From CAVVYA01 sp963752345 (GTDB lineage: Bacteria > Pseudomonadota > Alphaproteobacteria > SMXQ01), in NCBI GenBank assembly GCA_963752345.1, contig CAVVYA010000020.1, positions 1 to 64,000 of the forward strand: DNA of 64,000 nucleotides. Direction: 5' to 3'. The translations under genes were made by a program, and so were the position numbers. Positions 28,779 through 37,670 of this stretch are shown piece after piece. The first letter of the stretch is position 1. Each line of letters starts with the position of its first letter. The notes below the pieces were generated by a model that was given only the letters and a program-made list of their open reading frames with translations, was not told the origin of the DNA and did not search any database.

Positions 28779-29974
28779 GTCCACCGCTGTATCTGCCTGC
28801 CATGTCCGTCGTCACCTGCATGGGGGCAGGCAAGGCGGCGCATGTGAGCCCGCTGTTCGCCGGCAGCCGCGCGGGATTGAAAGCGAACGATGTCTTTCCG
28901 GTGGCGGGCGACAGGCCGGTGGGCGCCGTGCCTATCGAACTGCCGTCGCTGGCTGACGACATGGACGATCTCGACAGCCGTAACAATCGCATTCTGTCGC
29001 TGCTGGCGTCGGAGATCGCCGGGGAGCTGCACGCGGCAATCGCACGCTTTGGGGCGGATCGCGTCGCGGTCGTGCTCGGCACCAGCACCTCGGGGATCGC
29101 CGAGGGCGAGGCGGCCGTCGCCCACCATCGGCGCCACGACGTCTGGCCAAACGAATTTCGCTATGCGCAGCAGGAGACCGGCAGTCCGGCCGCCTTCGTC
29201 GCGCGTCTGCTCGGCCTGTCCGGTCCGGCCTATGTCGTGGCCACGGCCTGCTCGTCGAGCGCCAAAGTTTTTGCCTCGGCGCGGCGTCTGATCCGCGCGG
29301 GTCTGGCCGATGCCGCCGTGGTGGGCGGTGCCGACAGCCTGTGCGGCCTGACCATCGCCGGATTTTCCTCGCTCGAATCCCTGTCGCGCCAGCCATGCAA
29401 CCCGTTCAGCGCCAACCGTGACGGCATCACCATCGGCGAGGGCGGCGCGCTGTTTCTGCTGACGCGTGAGCAGGCGCCGATCGCGCTGCTCGGCATCGGC
29501 GAAAGTTCCGATGCGCATCATGTCAGCGCACCCGATCCCGAAGGCCATGGCGCCATGCAGGCGATGCGGGCTGCGCTGGCCGATGCCGGGCTCGGCGCGG
29601 CGGATATCGGCTATATCAATCTGCACGGCACGGCGACACGGCTCAACGACGCGATGGAAAGCAAGGCGGTCCACGCGCTGTTCGGTCCGGCGGTGCCATG
29701 CAGTTCGACCAAGGCGATGACCGGTCACACCCTGGGTGCCGCCGGCGCGGTCGAGGCCGCCTTGGTCTGGCTCACCCTGTCGAGCGAGTGGAATAAGGCT
29801 GGCCTGCTGCCGCCGCAATTGTGGGATGGGGTGTCCGATCCGGAACTGCCGTCGATCGCGCTGATCGCGCCCGGCGAGCGGCTGATGGCGAATGGCCGTG
29901 CCGCCGCGCTGAGCAATTCCTTCGCCTTCGGGGGCAACAATTGCAGCCTGGTTCTCGGACGGGGGTGGCCATGA
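28775..29974 (+). CDS. apeO: beta-ketoacyl-ACP synthase
   Basis: 399 residues from the GTG of SPPLYLPAMS. The catalytic triad is visible: Cys in VATACSSSAKV, His in LHGTATRLND and His in MTGHTLGAAGAVEA. The GTG overlaps the corrected stop of apeN (GTGA), and the end overlaps apeP (ATGA). It should form the condensing heterodimer with the chain length factor apeC. Confidence 0.9.
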   Translation: MSPPLYLPAMSVVTCMGAGKAAHVSPLFAGSRAGLKANDVFPVAGDRPVGAVPIELPSLADDMDDLDSRNNRILSLLASEIAGELHAAIARFGADRVAVVLGTSTSGIAEGEAAVAHHRRHDVWPNEFRYAQQETGSPAAFVARLLGLSGPAYVVATACSSSAKVFASARRLIRAGLADAAVVGGADSLCGLTIAGFSSLESLSRQPCNPFSANRDGITIGEGGALFLLTREQAPIALLGIGESSDAHHVSAPDPEGHGAMQAMRAALADAGLGAADIGYINLHGTATRLNDAMESKAVHALFGPAVPCSSTKAMTGHTLGAAGAVEAALVWLTLSSEWNKAGLLPPQLWDGVSDPELPSIALIAPGERLMANGRAAALSNSFAFGGNNCSLVLGRGWP

Positions 29975-30441
29975 GCTTGCACCCGTGTCCCTGGCCGATT
30001 ATTCAACTGCTGCTGCATCGCCCACCGATGCTGCTGTTGGACGAGGCGATCGGTTATAACGATGAGGAAGCCGTTACCCGCGCCGTGATCCGACCCGATC
30101 ATCCGTTTGCCGAGACGTGGGGCGTGCCGGCCCACGTCGGCATCGAATTGATGGCGCAATCCTGCGCCGTGTTCGTCGGCGCCCACGCGCAGGCATCGGG
30201 CGAAGCCGTGAAGCTCGGCTTTCTGCTCGGTACCCGGCGATACGAGGCATATGAGCAAGGCTTTCGAATCGGCGACGACCTGAGGATCACCGCACGGGTG
30301 GTGTTTCGCGAAGACGAGATGGGCGTGTTCGACTGCCACATCGAGCGTGACGACGTTCGCATCGCGGCAGCGCAGCTCACCGTCTTCCAGCCCCATGATG
30401 TGCAGAAGATATTGACGAAGAAGAACGGCGCTCATGGCTAG
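29971..30441 (+). CDS. apeP: hotdog-fold 3-hydroxyacyl-ACP dehydratase 2
   Basis: 156 residues. The hotdog block reads LLHRPPMLLLDEAIGY near residue 14 and HVGIELMAQSCAVFVGAHA near residue 53, which is the second-dehydratase pattern of aryl-polyene clusters (COG4706-like). The partner apeI has the GHFP-type His; the two may act as a heterodimer. It overlaps apeO by four bases and apeQ by eight. Confidence 0.86.
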   Translation: MSLHPCPWPIIQLLLHRPPMLLLDEAIGYNDEEAVTRAVIRPDHPFAETWGVPAHVGIELMAQSCAVFVGAHAQASGEAVKLGFLLGTRRYEAYEQGFRIGDDLRITARVVFREDEMGVFDCHIERDDVRIAAAQLTVFQPHDVQKILTKKNGAHG

Positions 30442-31159
30442 AACCATCCTGGTCACCGGCGCGAGCAAGGGTATCGGACGCGCCATCGCCGTCAGGCTGG
30501 CGCAAGACGGCTTCACCATCGCCGCGCATTGCCATGCCGACCGCGCCGGCGCCGCGGCGACGCTGGACGCAGTCCAGGCGCGGGGGAGCGCCGGCCGCCT
30601 ACTGCAATTCGACATTTCCGACCGCGCCGGCGCGCGGGCCGCGCTCGAACAGGATATGGAAGCCAACGGGCCCTACTGGGGCATCGTGCTCAACGCCGGC
30701 ATCGCGCGCGACAATGCCTTTCCGGCGATGGGCGACGATGAGTGGGATGCCGTGATCGGCACCAATCTGGATGGCTTCTACAATGTGCTGCGGCCCGCGG
30801 TCATGCCCATGGCCATGGCGCGCCAGGGCGGTCGCATCGTCACGCTGTCGTCGGTGTCGGGACTGGTCGGCAATCGCGGCCAGGTGAACTATTCCGCCGC
30901 CAAGGCCGGCATCATGGGCGCCACCAAGGCGCTCGCGCTCGAACTCGCCAAGCGCGGCATCACCGTCAACTGCGTCGCGCCGGGTATCATCGAGACCCAG
31001 ATGATCGAAAATCTGCCGCGCGACGAGATCGTCAAGCTCGTGCCCCTGGGCCGTATCGGCAAGCCGGAGGATGTCGCGGGGTTGGTCGCTTTCCTCTGTT
31101 CGGAGGAGGCGGGCTACGTCACGCGCCAGGTCATTTCGGTCAACGGGGGCATGGTATGA
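30434..31159 (+). CDS. apeQ: 3-oxoacyl-ACP reductase (SDR, FabG-like)
   Basis: 241 residues. The nucleotide motif is TGASKGIG, the NNAG-equivalent is LNAGIARDN, the catalytic Ser is in TLSSVSGL and the YxxxK is YSAAKAG. It should reduce the beta-keto group after each condensation using NADPH. The end overlaps apeR by four bases. Confidence 0.93.
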   Translation: MARTILVTGASKGIGRAIAVRLAQDGFTIAAHCHADRAGAAATLDAVQARGSAGRLLQFDISDRAGARAALEQDMEANGPYWGIVLNAGIARDNAFPAMGDDEWDAVIGTNLDGFYNVLRPAVMPMAMARQGGRIVTLSSVSGLVGNRGQVNYSAAKAGIMGATKALALELAKRGITVNCVAPGIIETQMIENLPRDEIVKLVPLGRIGKPEDVAGLVAFLCSEEAGYVTRQVISVNGGMV

Positions 31160-32380
31160 CGCGGCGTGTCGTGATCACCGGCATGGGCGGCGTCACCGCG
31201 CTCGGCAACGATTGGCCGACCATCCGCGCGCATCTGGTCAAAGGCGAAACCGCGATCCGGCGCATGGATTGGGACCGGTTCGAGGGCGTGAACACGCGCC
31301 TGGCGGCGCCGATCACCGGATTCTCAGTGGACGAACGCTGGCCGCGCAAGAAAACCCGCACCATGGGGCTTGTCGCCAAGATGGCGGTGTTCGCCACCGA
31401 GACGGCGCTCGCCGATGCCGGGCTGAGCGGCGACCCAATCGTCAAATCCGGCCGCATGGGCATCGCCTACGGCTCGTCGTTCGGCAGCCCTGGCCCGGTA
31501 CTCGGCTTCGCCGAGCTGATGAGCAGCGGCTCGTCGAAGAATCTCACCGCCAGCAGCTATATCCAGATGATGAGCCATACCGCGGCGGTGAATATCGGGC
31601 TGTTCTTCGGCGTCACGGGCCGCGTGATCCCGACCTCGAGCGCCTGCACCTCGGGCTCCCAGGCCATCGGCTACGCGACCGAGGCGATCCGCTGGGGCAA
31701 GGCCGATGCCATGATCGCAGGCGGCGCCGACGAACTGGACGTCACCGAATTCGGCGGTGTTCGACACGCTCTATGCCACCTCGACCCAGAACGACACGCC
31801 GCATCTGACGCCACGGCCTTACGATCGCGACCGCGACGGCTTGGTGATCGGCGAGGGCGCCGGCACCTTCATCCTCGAGGAATACGAACGGGCCAAGGCG
31901 CGCGGCGCCAAGATCCATGCCGAGGTCGTCGGTTTCGGCACCAATTCCGACGGCAACCATGTGACGCAGCCCCAGGCCGAGACCATGGAGGTGGCGCTGC
32001 GCATGGCGCTGGCGGAAGCTGCGTTGGCGCCCGAGGCGATCGGCTTCGTCAATGGCCATGGTACCGCAACCGAGCACGGCGACATCGCGGAGACCAAGGC
32101 GACGCACGCGGTGTTCGGGCCGCGCATGCCGATCCATTCGCTGAAGAGCTTCTTCGGCCATTCGCTCGGCGCGTGCGGCATGATCGAGGCTTGGCTCGGC
32201 ATCGAGATGATGCGCGACGGCTGGTTCTGTCCGACCGTCAACCTGCGCAATGTGGACGCGCGTTGCGCCGAACTGGACTACATCATGGGCGAGGGCCGCC
32301 GGCTCGAGATCGAGCATCTGATGACCAACAATTTCGCCTTCGGCGGCATCAACACGTCACTGATCCTGCGGCGTTTCTAA
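31156..32380 (+). CDS. apeR: beta-ketoacyl-ACP synthase II-like (frameshifted)
   Basis: About 407 residues in two frames, FabF-like. Active-site Cys is in TSSACTSGSQ, His in NGHGTATEHGD and FFGHSLGACG. One extra T at about 31750 separates ELDVTE from SAVFDTLYATSTQND. Both halves are fully conserved. In aryl-polyene clusters this second KS is thought to start chains or extend the first steps. It is the last gene of the cluster. No obvious terminator follows before the converging gene. Confidence 0.88.
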
Positions 32381-32432
32381 GGGATTGCAGCCGCAGGATC
32401 GCGCGTGTGTGGCGGTGCGCGCATCGCAGGGC

Positions 32433-32831
32433 CTACAGCAAACCATGCGCGGCGAGATAGGCGATCGCGGCGGTGGCGCTCAGCCCCAAGGCGACCGACG
32501 CGGGTGCCAGCAACACCATGATCGCCGCATGCTTGCCTTCGACGGGCCCGCTCGCGGTGATGAAGTCGTGCTCGGCCCAATCGCGCAGCAGCGGCGGCGG
32601 CGCGGTCGGCGTTTCCTCGGCGCGCGGCATGCGGGACAGCCAGAAGGGCACCAGAGCGAACATGATGGACAGGAAGGTCGCGATGGCGAGTTGCAGCGCG
32701 GTATAGCGGTCCGCGCCGAAGGCGAGCCAGACGACCGCCGTCAGCCACACCAGGCAGCCGAGGAGGCCGCCGTAGACGGCTGGATGCAGGCCGGTTTCGA
32801 GCGGGCTGTTGCGCCGGGCGTGAATGGACAT
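32433..32831 (-). CDS. small membrane protein of unknown function
   Basis: 132 residues from the ATG of MSIHARR, chosen because GGAGGG lies four bases upstream. Three hydrophobic segments: around residues 18-38, 46-65 and 100-130. Residues between the second and third are charged and Pro-rich (RAEETPTAPPPLL). I do not recognise the family. It converges on apeR with a 52-base gap. Confidence 0.7.
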   Translation of the reverse strand: MSIHARRNSPLETGLHPAVYGGLLGCLVWLTAVVWLAFGADRYTALQLAIATFLSIMFALVPFWLSRMPRAEETPTAPPPLLRDWAEHDFITASGPVEGKHAAIMVLLAPASVALGLSATAAIAYLAAHGLL

Positions 32832-32962
32832 GGGACCCTCCAATACCGCTATTGCTTAGGTATCGAATGATCCCGTATGGACATCGCCCCGGCATTGATC
32901 TGAATCAACCGCCGTGCCGCACGGAATTTCGTGGTGCAGGCCAACCGGTGGGGCCGCGGCTA

Positions 32963-34007
32963 GAGCGTGATCCATTCAGATTGACGTGTATCCGGCATTG
33001 CGAAGGTAGTTGGCACATTCGGCGGGTGTGAAGCGGTCGAGCAAGGTACCGATGCGGCGCCAGGTTGCTTCGACGGAGCGTTCGTCGGCTTTGCGCAGGA
33101 GGGTCTTGAGTTTGGCGAAGACCTGCTCGATCGGGTTGAGGTCGGGACTGTAGGGTGGCAGGAAGAAGAGCTTGGCGCCGGCGGTCCGGATGGCGCGCCG
33201 CACGGACTGTCCCTTGTGGCTGCCGAGGTTGTCCATGATGACGATGTCGCCGGCCGACAGCGTCGGCACCAGGATCTGCTCGACGTAGGCGAGGAAGCTC
33301 TTGCCATTGATCGGGCCGTCGAGAACGCAGGGTGCGTCGATCCGATCTACGCGCAGGGCCGCCAAGAAGGTCAACGTCCGCCAGTGTCCGTGCGGCACCT
33401 TGGCGATCAGCCGCTGGCCGCGCGCGCACCGGCCATGGGTGCGCGTCATGTTAGTCTTGGCCCAGGTCTCGTCGATGAAGACCAGCCGGGCGGCGTCGAG
33501 CTTCCCCTGATGGGTCTTCCAACGGACGCGTCGCCGGGCGACGTCAGGCCGGTCTTGTTCGCTGGCGTGCAGGCTTTTTTTTGAAGCTGACACCTTCGTC
33601 GTTCAGCAGCCGCCACACCGAACCGTAGCTCGCCCTCACCGCGCGGGCGTTCAGTTCGTTGACCAACGCGCGCAACGTTACGTCCGGCTTCGCCGCGAGC
33701 CGCGCCAGCATCCAGTCCCGCTGCGCCGCCAGCAACCGCGCCTGCCGGCTGCCCATCGGCTTGGCCGCCACGCTGCCGGTCTGACGCTTGCGCTGCGACC
33801 ACTTCACCACGCTCGAAACGCTCACCCCGAACGTCTCGGCCACCTCCCGTACCGAGTGCCCGGCCTCGACCCGCCGAACCACCCGAATGCGCAAATCCTC
33901 CGAATACGGCTTCACCATCGGATGCTGACCTCCTATCCAGCCAGCATCTTGAATCATAACAGCGCCCCCAAGGGAATCCCTCGAATTCAATTAAGACGAT
34001 TATGCTC
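32963..34007 (-). mobile_element. IS630-family insertion sequence
   Basis: 1045 bases flanked by a TA on each side (32961-32962 and 34008-34009), the target duplication typical of the IS630/Tc1 group. The ends are related inverted repeats beginning GAGCGTGATC on the left and, read inward from the right, GAGCATAATC. It carries one transposase in two overlapping frames. The right end lies exactly in the stop codon of the DUF1194 gene. It probably can still move, since both frames look intact. Confidence 0.9.
32976..33918 (-). CDS. IS630-family transposase, made by -1 frameshifting
   Basis: OrfA starts at the ATG of MVKPYSED (33918) and has a helix-turn-helix domain (SVREVAETFGVSVSSVVKW). OrfB has the DDE catalytic region: FIDETW, IMDNLGSHKG and LPPYSPDLNPIEQVF. 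The frames meet at eight A on the coding strand (complement of 33575-33582), inside SFKKK of OrfA and KKSLHA of OrfB, a classical slippery run used by this family to make the fused transposase. This is a genuine programmed shift, unlike the other shifts in the window. Confidence 0.9.
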
Positions 34008-34895
34008 TAAGGCTCGTAGGAGGGCCCCCAGCCGCCCCAGGCGCCCCGCCGCATGCGCTCGCCGATGTCGCAGCCCTTTTCGTAACCGGGCCGCGCGGGC
34101 GACGCGCCTGCCTGGGCCGTCACGATGCCCGCCGGCGCGGCGGTGCGCTGGATGAAGGGCGGTGTTGCCCTGCCGGGCACCAGGCCGGCGATCTCCAGGA
34201 TCAGTTTCTGGCGAATGGCGCGGGCGAAATCCTGAAAGTCGCTCGCGACGATGACGAACGATCCCGGTCCGCCGATGACGCAGCCCTCGAAATAGCGGTC
34301 GAGGTCCTCGAGGAAGTAGCGCGAATTCCAGCGGTCCGCCTGGTTGATGATGGTCAGGCCGTTGATCGTGATGCCCTTGGCGACGGTATCGTCGCGCACA
34401 TCGTCGACGCGCCGCCCGGTGTTGTTCGGTCCGTCGCCCGATACGTCGATGACCCGCCGCATGCCGTCGAACTGGTTGCTCTCGATCAATTGGGAGGCGA
34501 GCTCGATGGCGTCGCTGATCGAGGTGTTCTGGCCACGGTTCGGCGGCGCCTGAACCAGCCTGTCGGCGAAGGCATGGGCGCTCGCCTCGTCCTGAATGAC
34601 CTGCCAGTCGATGACGACCTTGTTGAACGGCCGGCCCGAGAAATCGATGTAGGCGACGGCGATGCGGCCGAGCGCGCCCGTCTGGATGGCACGGATGACC
34701 TCGCGGCTGCGAAACGCGCCGATGATGCCCTCGCGCTGCAGCCGCGCCTCTTCGGCGTCGATGCTGTAGGACACGTCGGTGGCGATCACCAGCTCGAGAT
34801 CGACCGGCTCGGCCGCCGACACCGGCGGCGTCGCGGTCAGCGCCAGAGTGATCAGTGCCGCCGCAGACAATGTGGTCGGCCCGTCGCTCGTTCAT
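34007..34895 (-). CDS. DUF1194 / von Willebrand factor A-like secreted protein (start frameshifted)
   Basis: About 295 residues. The VWA fold shows a MIDAS-like site in VIATDVSYSID and the block RVIDVSGDGPNN. From the TTG at 34870 the protein lacks a positively charged signal-peptide start. Removing one base near 34872 joins MNERRADH (ATG at 34895) to LSAAALITLALTATPPVSAA, giving a complete signal peptide, and that ATG overlaps the stop of the LysR gene (ATGA), which supports it. Function unknown; probably an exported metal-dependent adhesion-type domain. The stop codon coincides with the IS630 target site. Confidence 0.78.
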
Positions 34896-35845
34896 GTCCG
34901 GGGCTCCATCGCTGTCGCCATCGGCCAAGGAGCCGTGCGCTCCGGCGAATATTCCTTCAGCCGGCCGAACAAATATTTGATGAAGATACGCATGCGCATC
35001 GGCTGGTAACGGTCCTTCTGATAGACCACGTAGAGCTTGCGCTCTTCGATCTCGTGGCCCTCCAGGATGCGCGCCAGCGATCCATCCTTCAAGCGCTCGC
35101 GCACCAGATATTCGCGCAGCATGGCGATGCCAAGTCCCTTCAGCGCGGCCTCGCGCACCACGGCGCTGCTGTTGGCGCGCGGCGAGCCCGACACCTGGAT
35201 GATCGAGCGTCCGGCCGGATCGAGGAATTCCCAGCTCGAATGGGCCATGCCGCTGGGATCGAGGCAATTGTGCGCGGTGAGTTGCGCGGGCGTGCGCGGC
35301 GTGCCCCAGCGCGCGAGATAGTCCGGCGTGGCGACGAGAATGCGCGGCAGTGCCAGCAGCGGGCGGGCGATCAGCGAGGATTCGGCGAGGGGCAGGGTGC
35401 GGATCGCCAGATCGAATCCGCCCGACACCAGGTCCATGCCGTCCGGCGCCATGTCGCGGTCCATCAGCGCAATGTGAACCGAGATGTTGGGATAGAGTTT
35501 GCAAAAGTCGGCGACCACCGGCGCCAGCAGCATTTCGCCGAAGGTGCGGGTCGACAGGATGTGGATGTCGCCGCGCGGCGTGGCGCGCCGGGCCTGAATG
35601 CGCTCCTCCAGCGCATGCAGATCGGCCAGCATGGCGACGCAGCTGTCGTAATAGTCCGCGCCGGTGGCGGTGACGCTGAGGCGGTGGGTGTTGCGGTTGA
35701 GCAGCTTGGCATTGAGCGCCGCTTCGAGATCCTGCACCCGTTTGCTGACCATGGCGCGGGTGACGCCGAGATCCTTGGCCGCCCGGGTGTAGCTTCTCAG
35801 CTTCACCACGGCGACATAGGTCTCCATCAGCTTGAAACGGTCCAT
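34892..35845 (-). CDS. LysR-family transcriptional regulator
   Basis: 317 residues. The DNA-binding part is in residues 1-60 (SYTRAAKDLGVTRAMVSKRV); the effector domain has GGFDLAIRT and GLGIAMLREYLV. This is the CrgA-like subtype that often acts on the divergent neighbour, here the iron enzyme operon beginning at 35973. A 19-bp dyad in the intergenic region is a possible binding site. It overlaps the DUF1194 start by four bases, so both may be made from one transcript. Confidence 0.9.
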   Translation of the reverse strand: MDRFKLMETYVAVVKLRSYTRAAKDLGVTRAMVSKRVQDLEAALNAKLLNRNTHRLSVTATGADYYDSCVAMLADLHALEERIQARRATPRGDIHILSTRTFGEMLLAPVVADFCKLYPNISVHIALMDRDMAPDGMDLVSGGFDLAIRTLPLAESSLIARPLLALPRILVATPDYLARWGTPRTPAQLTAHNCLDPSGMAHSSWEFLDPAGRSIIQVSGSPRANSSAVVREAALKGLGIAMLREYLVRERLKDGSLARILEGHEIEERKLYVVYQKDRYQPMRMRIFIKYLFGRLKEYSPERTAPWPMATAMEPRT

Positions 35846-35867
35846 CGCCGGCTCCTGCGGGTCACCC

Positions 35868-35886
35868 TGTCAAATCTTACTTGACA
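35868..35886. promoter_or_regulatory. dyad between LysR and the HDO2 operon
   Basis: TGTCAA-N7-TTGACA is a perfect 6-bp dyad in the 127-base divergent gap, 22 bases upstream of the LysR start. Each arm is also a TTGACA -35-like hexamer facing outward, but I see no matching -10 boxes. Operator for the LysR protein is the best guess. Confidence 0.4.
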
Positions 35887-35972
35887 CCGTGGCAAGCGAA
35901 AAGGCCGTTGTCGCCCCGCCCGAGGGGGCGCATCCTGGCCGCCAGATCAAGCAAAACATTGGGAGAACTGGG

Positions 35973-36758
35973 ATGACGCGCACGCCGGAGCAATTCCAAG
36001 AGGCCATCCTCGATCTGCTGCAGCAGTTCCGCTGGGGCACGCCGACCCTCCTCGAACAGTACAACAGGAATCACCTGTCGCGCGAAGGCGCCCGGGTCTA
36101 TGCGCTCGAACATTGCGTGTTCGCCGCGAACTTCCCGCGCTGGCTCGCCAACATCACCGGCAACTGCCCGCACCTGGAAGTGCGCAAATACCTGATCGAA
36201 AACATGTATGTGGAAGAGGTGAAGGATCCGACGATCCCCACCGGCCATTACGAGAGCCTGGTCGATTTCGCCGTGGCGCTCGGCGTCGACCGCGACTACG
36301 TCCACGGCTACGGCGGTGCGCCGATCACCAAGATGCGCATCACCTACTGCGATTGGGTGAGCCGCAACAAGCCGTGGCTCGAAGCCTTTGCGGCGATCGC
36401 CGGCAACGAGGTGGCGCGCGGCAAGGAAATGATCAAGCGGGTCGGCGAGCGCGCGCGCACGTCACGCAATATGTGGGCCAGCTTGGGCCTGTCCGACGAG
36501 GCGCTCGCCCATTGGGACGCGGCCGACGCGGCGGATTCCGCCGAGGAGGGCCATGGCGACGCACCGCTCACGATTCTCAAGAAATACGCGGTGACCGGCG
36601 AGCAGCAGGATGCCTGCCTCGAGGCCATGCGGGAACGCCAGCAGGTCAACCGCATCTGGTCCGACCAGCTCGGCGTGTGGGCCTACGAGGCCTCGGGCCT
36701 CAAGCCGCCGTCGCTCGAAAGCCGCCAGCCACATCCCGTGCCGCGGCTCGTCGCCTGA
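35973..36758 (+). CDS. heme-oxygenase-fold (TenA/PqqC-like) iron enzyme 2
   Basis: 261 residues, the second such protein in the window. It shares with enzyme 1 (8275) the run GNCPHLEVRKYLIENMYVEE (about residues 64-83) and a His soon after (TGHYESL). Possible iron ligands are thus Glu and His in this region and others near ALEHCVF. The C-terminus is 30 residues longer than enzyme 1 and Pro-rich. GGGAGAACTGGG precedes the ATG. It leads a small operon with an SDR, an aminopeptidase-T-like protein, a Bug receptor and a VOC protein. Reaction unknown. Confidence 0.75.
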   Translation: MTRTPEQFQEAILDLLQQFRWGTPTLLEQYNRNHLSREGARVYALEHCVFAANFPRWLANITGNCPHLEVRKYLIENMYVEEVKDPTIPTGHYESLVDFAVALGVDRDYVHGYGGAPITKMRITYCDWVSRNKPWLEAFAAIAGNEVARGKEMIKRVGERARTSRNMWASLGLSDEALAHWDAADAADSAEEGHGDAPLTILKKYAVTGEQQDACLEAMRERQQVNRIWSDQLGVWAYEASGLKPPSLESRQPHPVPRLVA

Positions 36759-36813
36759 GCCGCGACTCCTCTTGCTGAGGAGGCGGGAAGGCGTCAGGCT
36801 GTGAAGGAGAGCG

Positions 36814-37603
36814 GTGCGCAAGCCGCCGACAGGGAAAGGGCGCAGGTTGGCTGAATCGCGACGGGTCGCTGTGGTTACCGGTGCCGCCACCGGGATCGGA
36901 TTGGGCATTGCACGGCATCTCGCGGCGGAAGGCATGGCCGTCGTCGTGGTCGATCGCGAATCAGGGCGCCTGCGCCGCGGCGCGGGAGACGTTGTCGGCG
37001 TTCGGCGATCGGGTGCGCGTCGTCACCGCCGACATCGGCACTCCCGCCGGGGCGCAACTGGCGATCGACACCGCGATCGAGAGCTTCGGCCGTATCGACC
37101 TGCTGTGCAACAACGCCGCGGTGCATCCGATGGAGGAGATCGCCGATCATGCGCTCGAAAGCTGGCGGGAGACATTCCGGGTGAACGTGGACGGCACCAT
37201 GCTGTGTTGCCAGAAGGCGTTGCCCCATATGAAAAGCCAGGGCAGCGGCGCGATCGTCAATATCGGCTCGGTGAGCGGTCATTCGCCTTATGCCGGCGGC
37301 GGTGCCTATGCGACGTCGAAGGCGGCGATCGCCATGCTGACCCGCGTGCTCGCGCTCGAAGCGGGGCCGCATGGCATCCGGGTCAACTGCATCGCGCCAG
37401 GTTCGATCCAGCACCAGGACGACGGCCGCGATGTGCCGCCGACGATTCCGATCGGCCGTAATGGCAGGCTCGACGACGTGGCGCAACTCGTGTCCTATCT
37501 CGCGTCCGATGCGGCGGGCTACATGAACGGCGCGATCATCACGCTCGACGGCGGCGCCACCGCGGGGCGCGTGCGTGCCACCAAACGGCAGCCGCGGCCG
37601 TGA
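36814..37603 (+). CDS. short-chain dehydrogenase/reductase (frameshifted)
   Basis: About 262 residues in two frames. The cofactor motif is VTGAATGIGLG, NNAAVHP is the NNAG equivalent, the catalytic Ser is in NIGSVSGHS and YATSKAA is the YxxxK. One extra base in 36956-36960 breaks the frame just after VVVVDR, before QGACAAARETLS. GTG at 36814 has AAGGAGAG upstream; TTG at 36847 is an alternative. It would oxidise or reduce an alcohol/ketone of the neighbouring pathway with NAD(P). Confidence 0.83.
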
Positions 37604-37670
37604 ACGGCGCTCTAAGAATGAAGAGGGCCATGACGGCCCCACTATGCAAGACAGTTCGGGAGGTCACGCC

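Noticed and set aside
33987..35504. 505-residue minus-strand frame
   Set aside because: Out of frame with the DUF1194 and LysR proteins that cover the same DNA.
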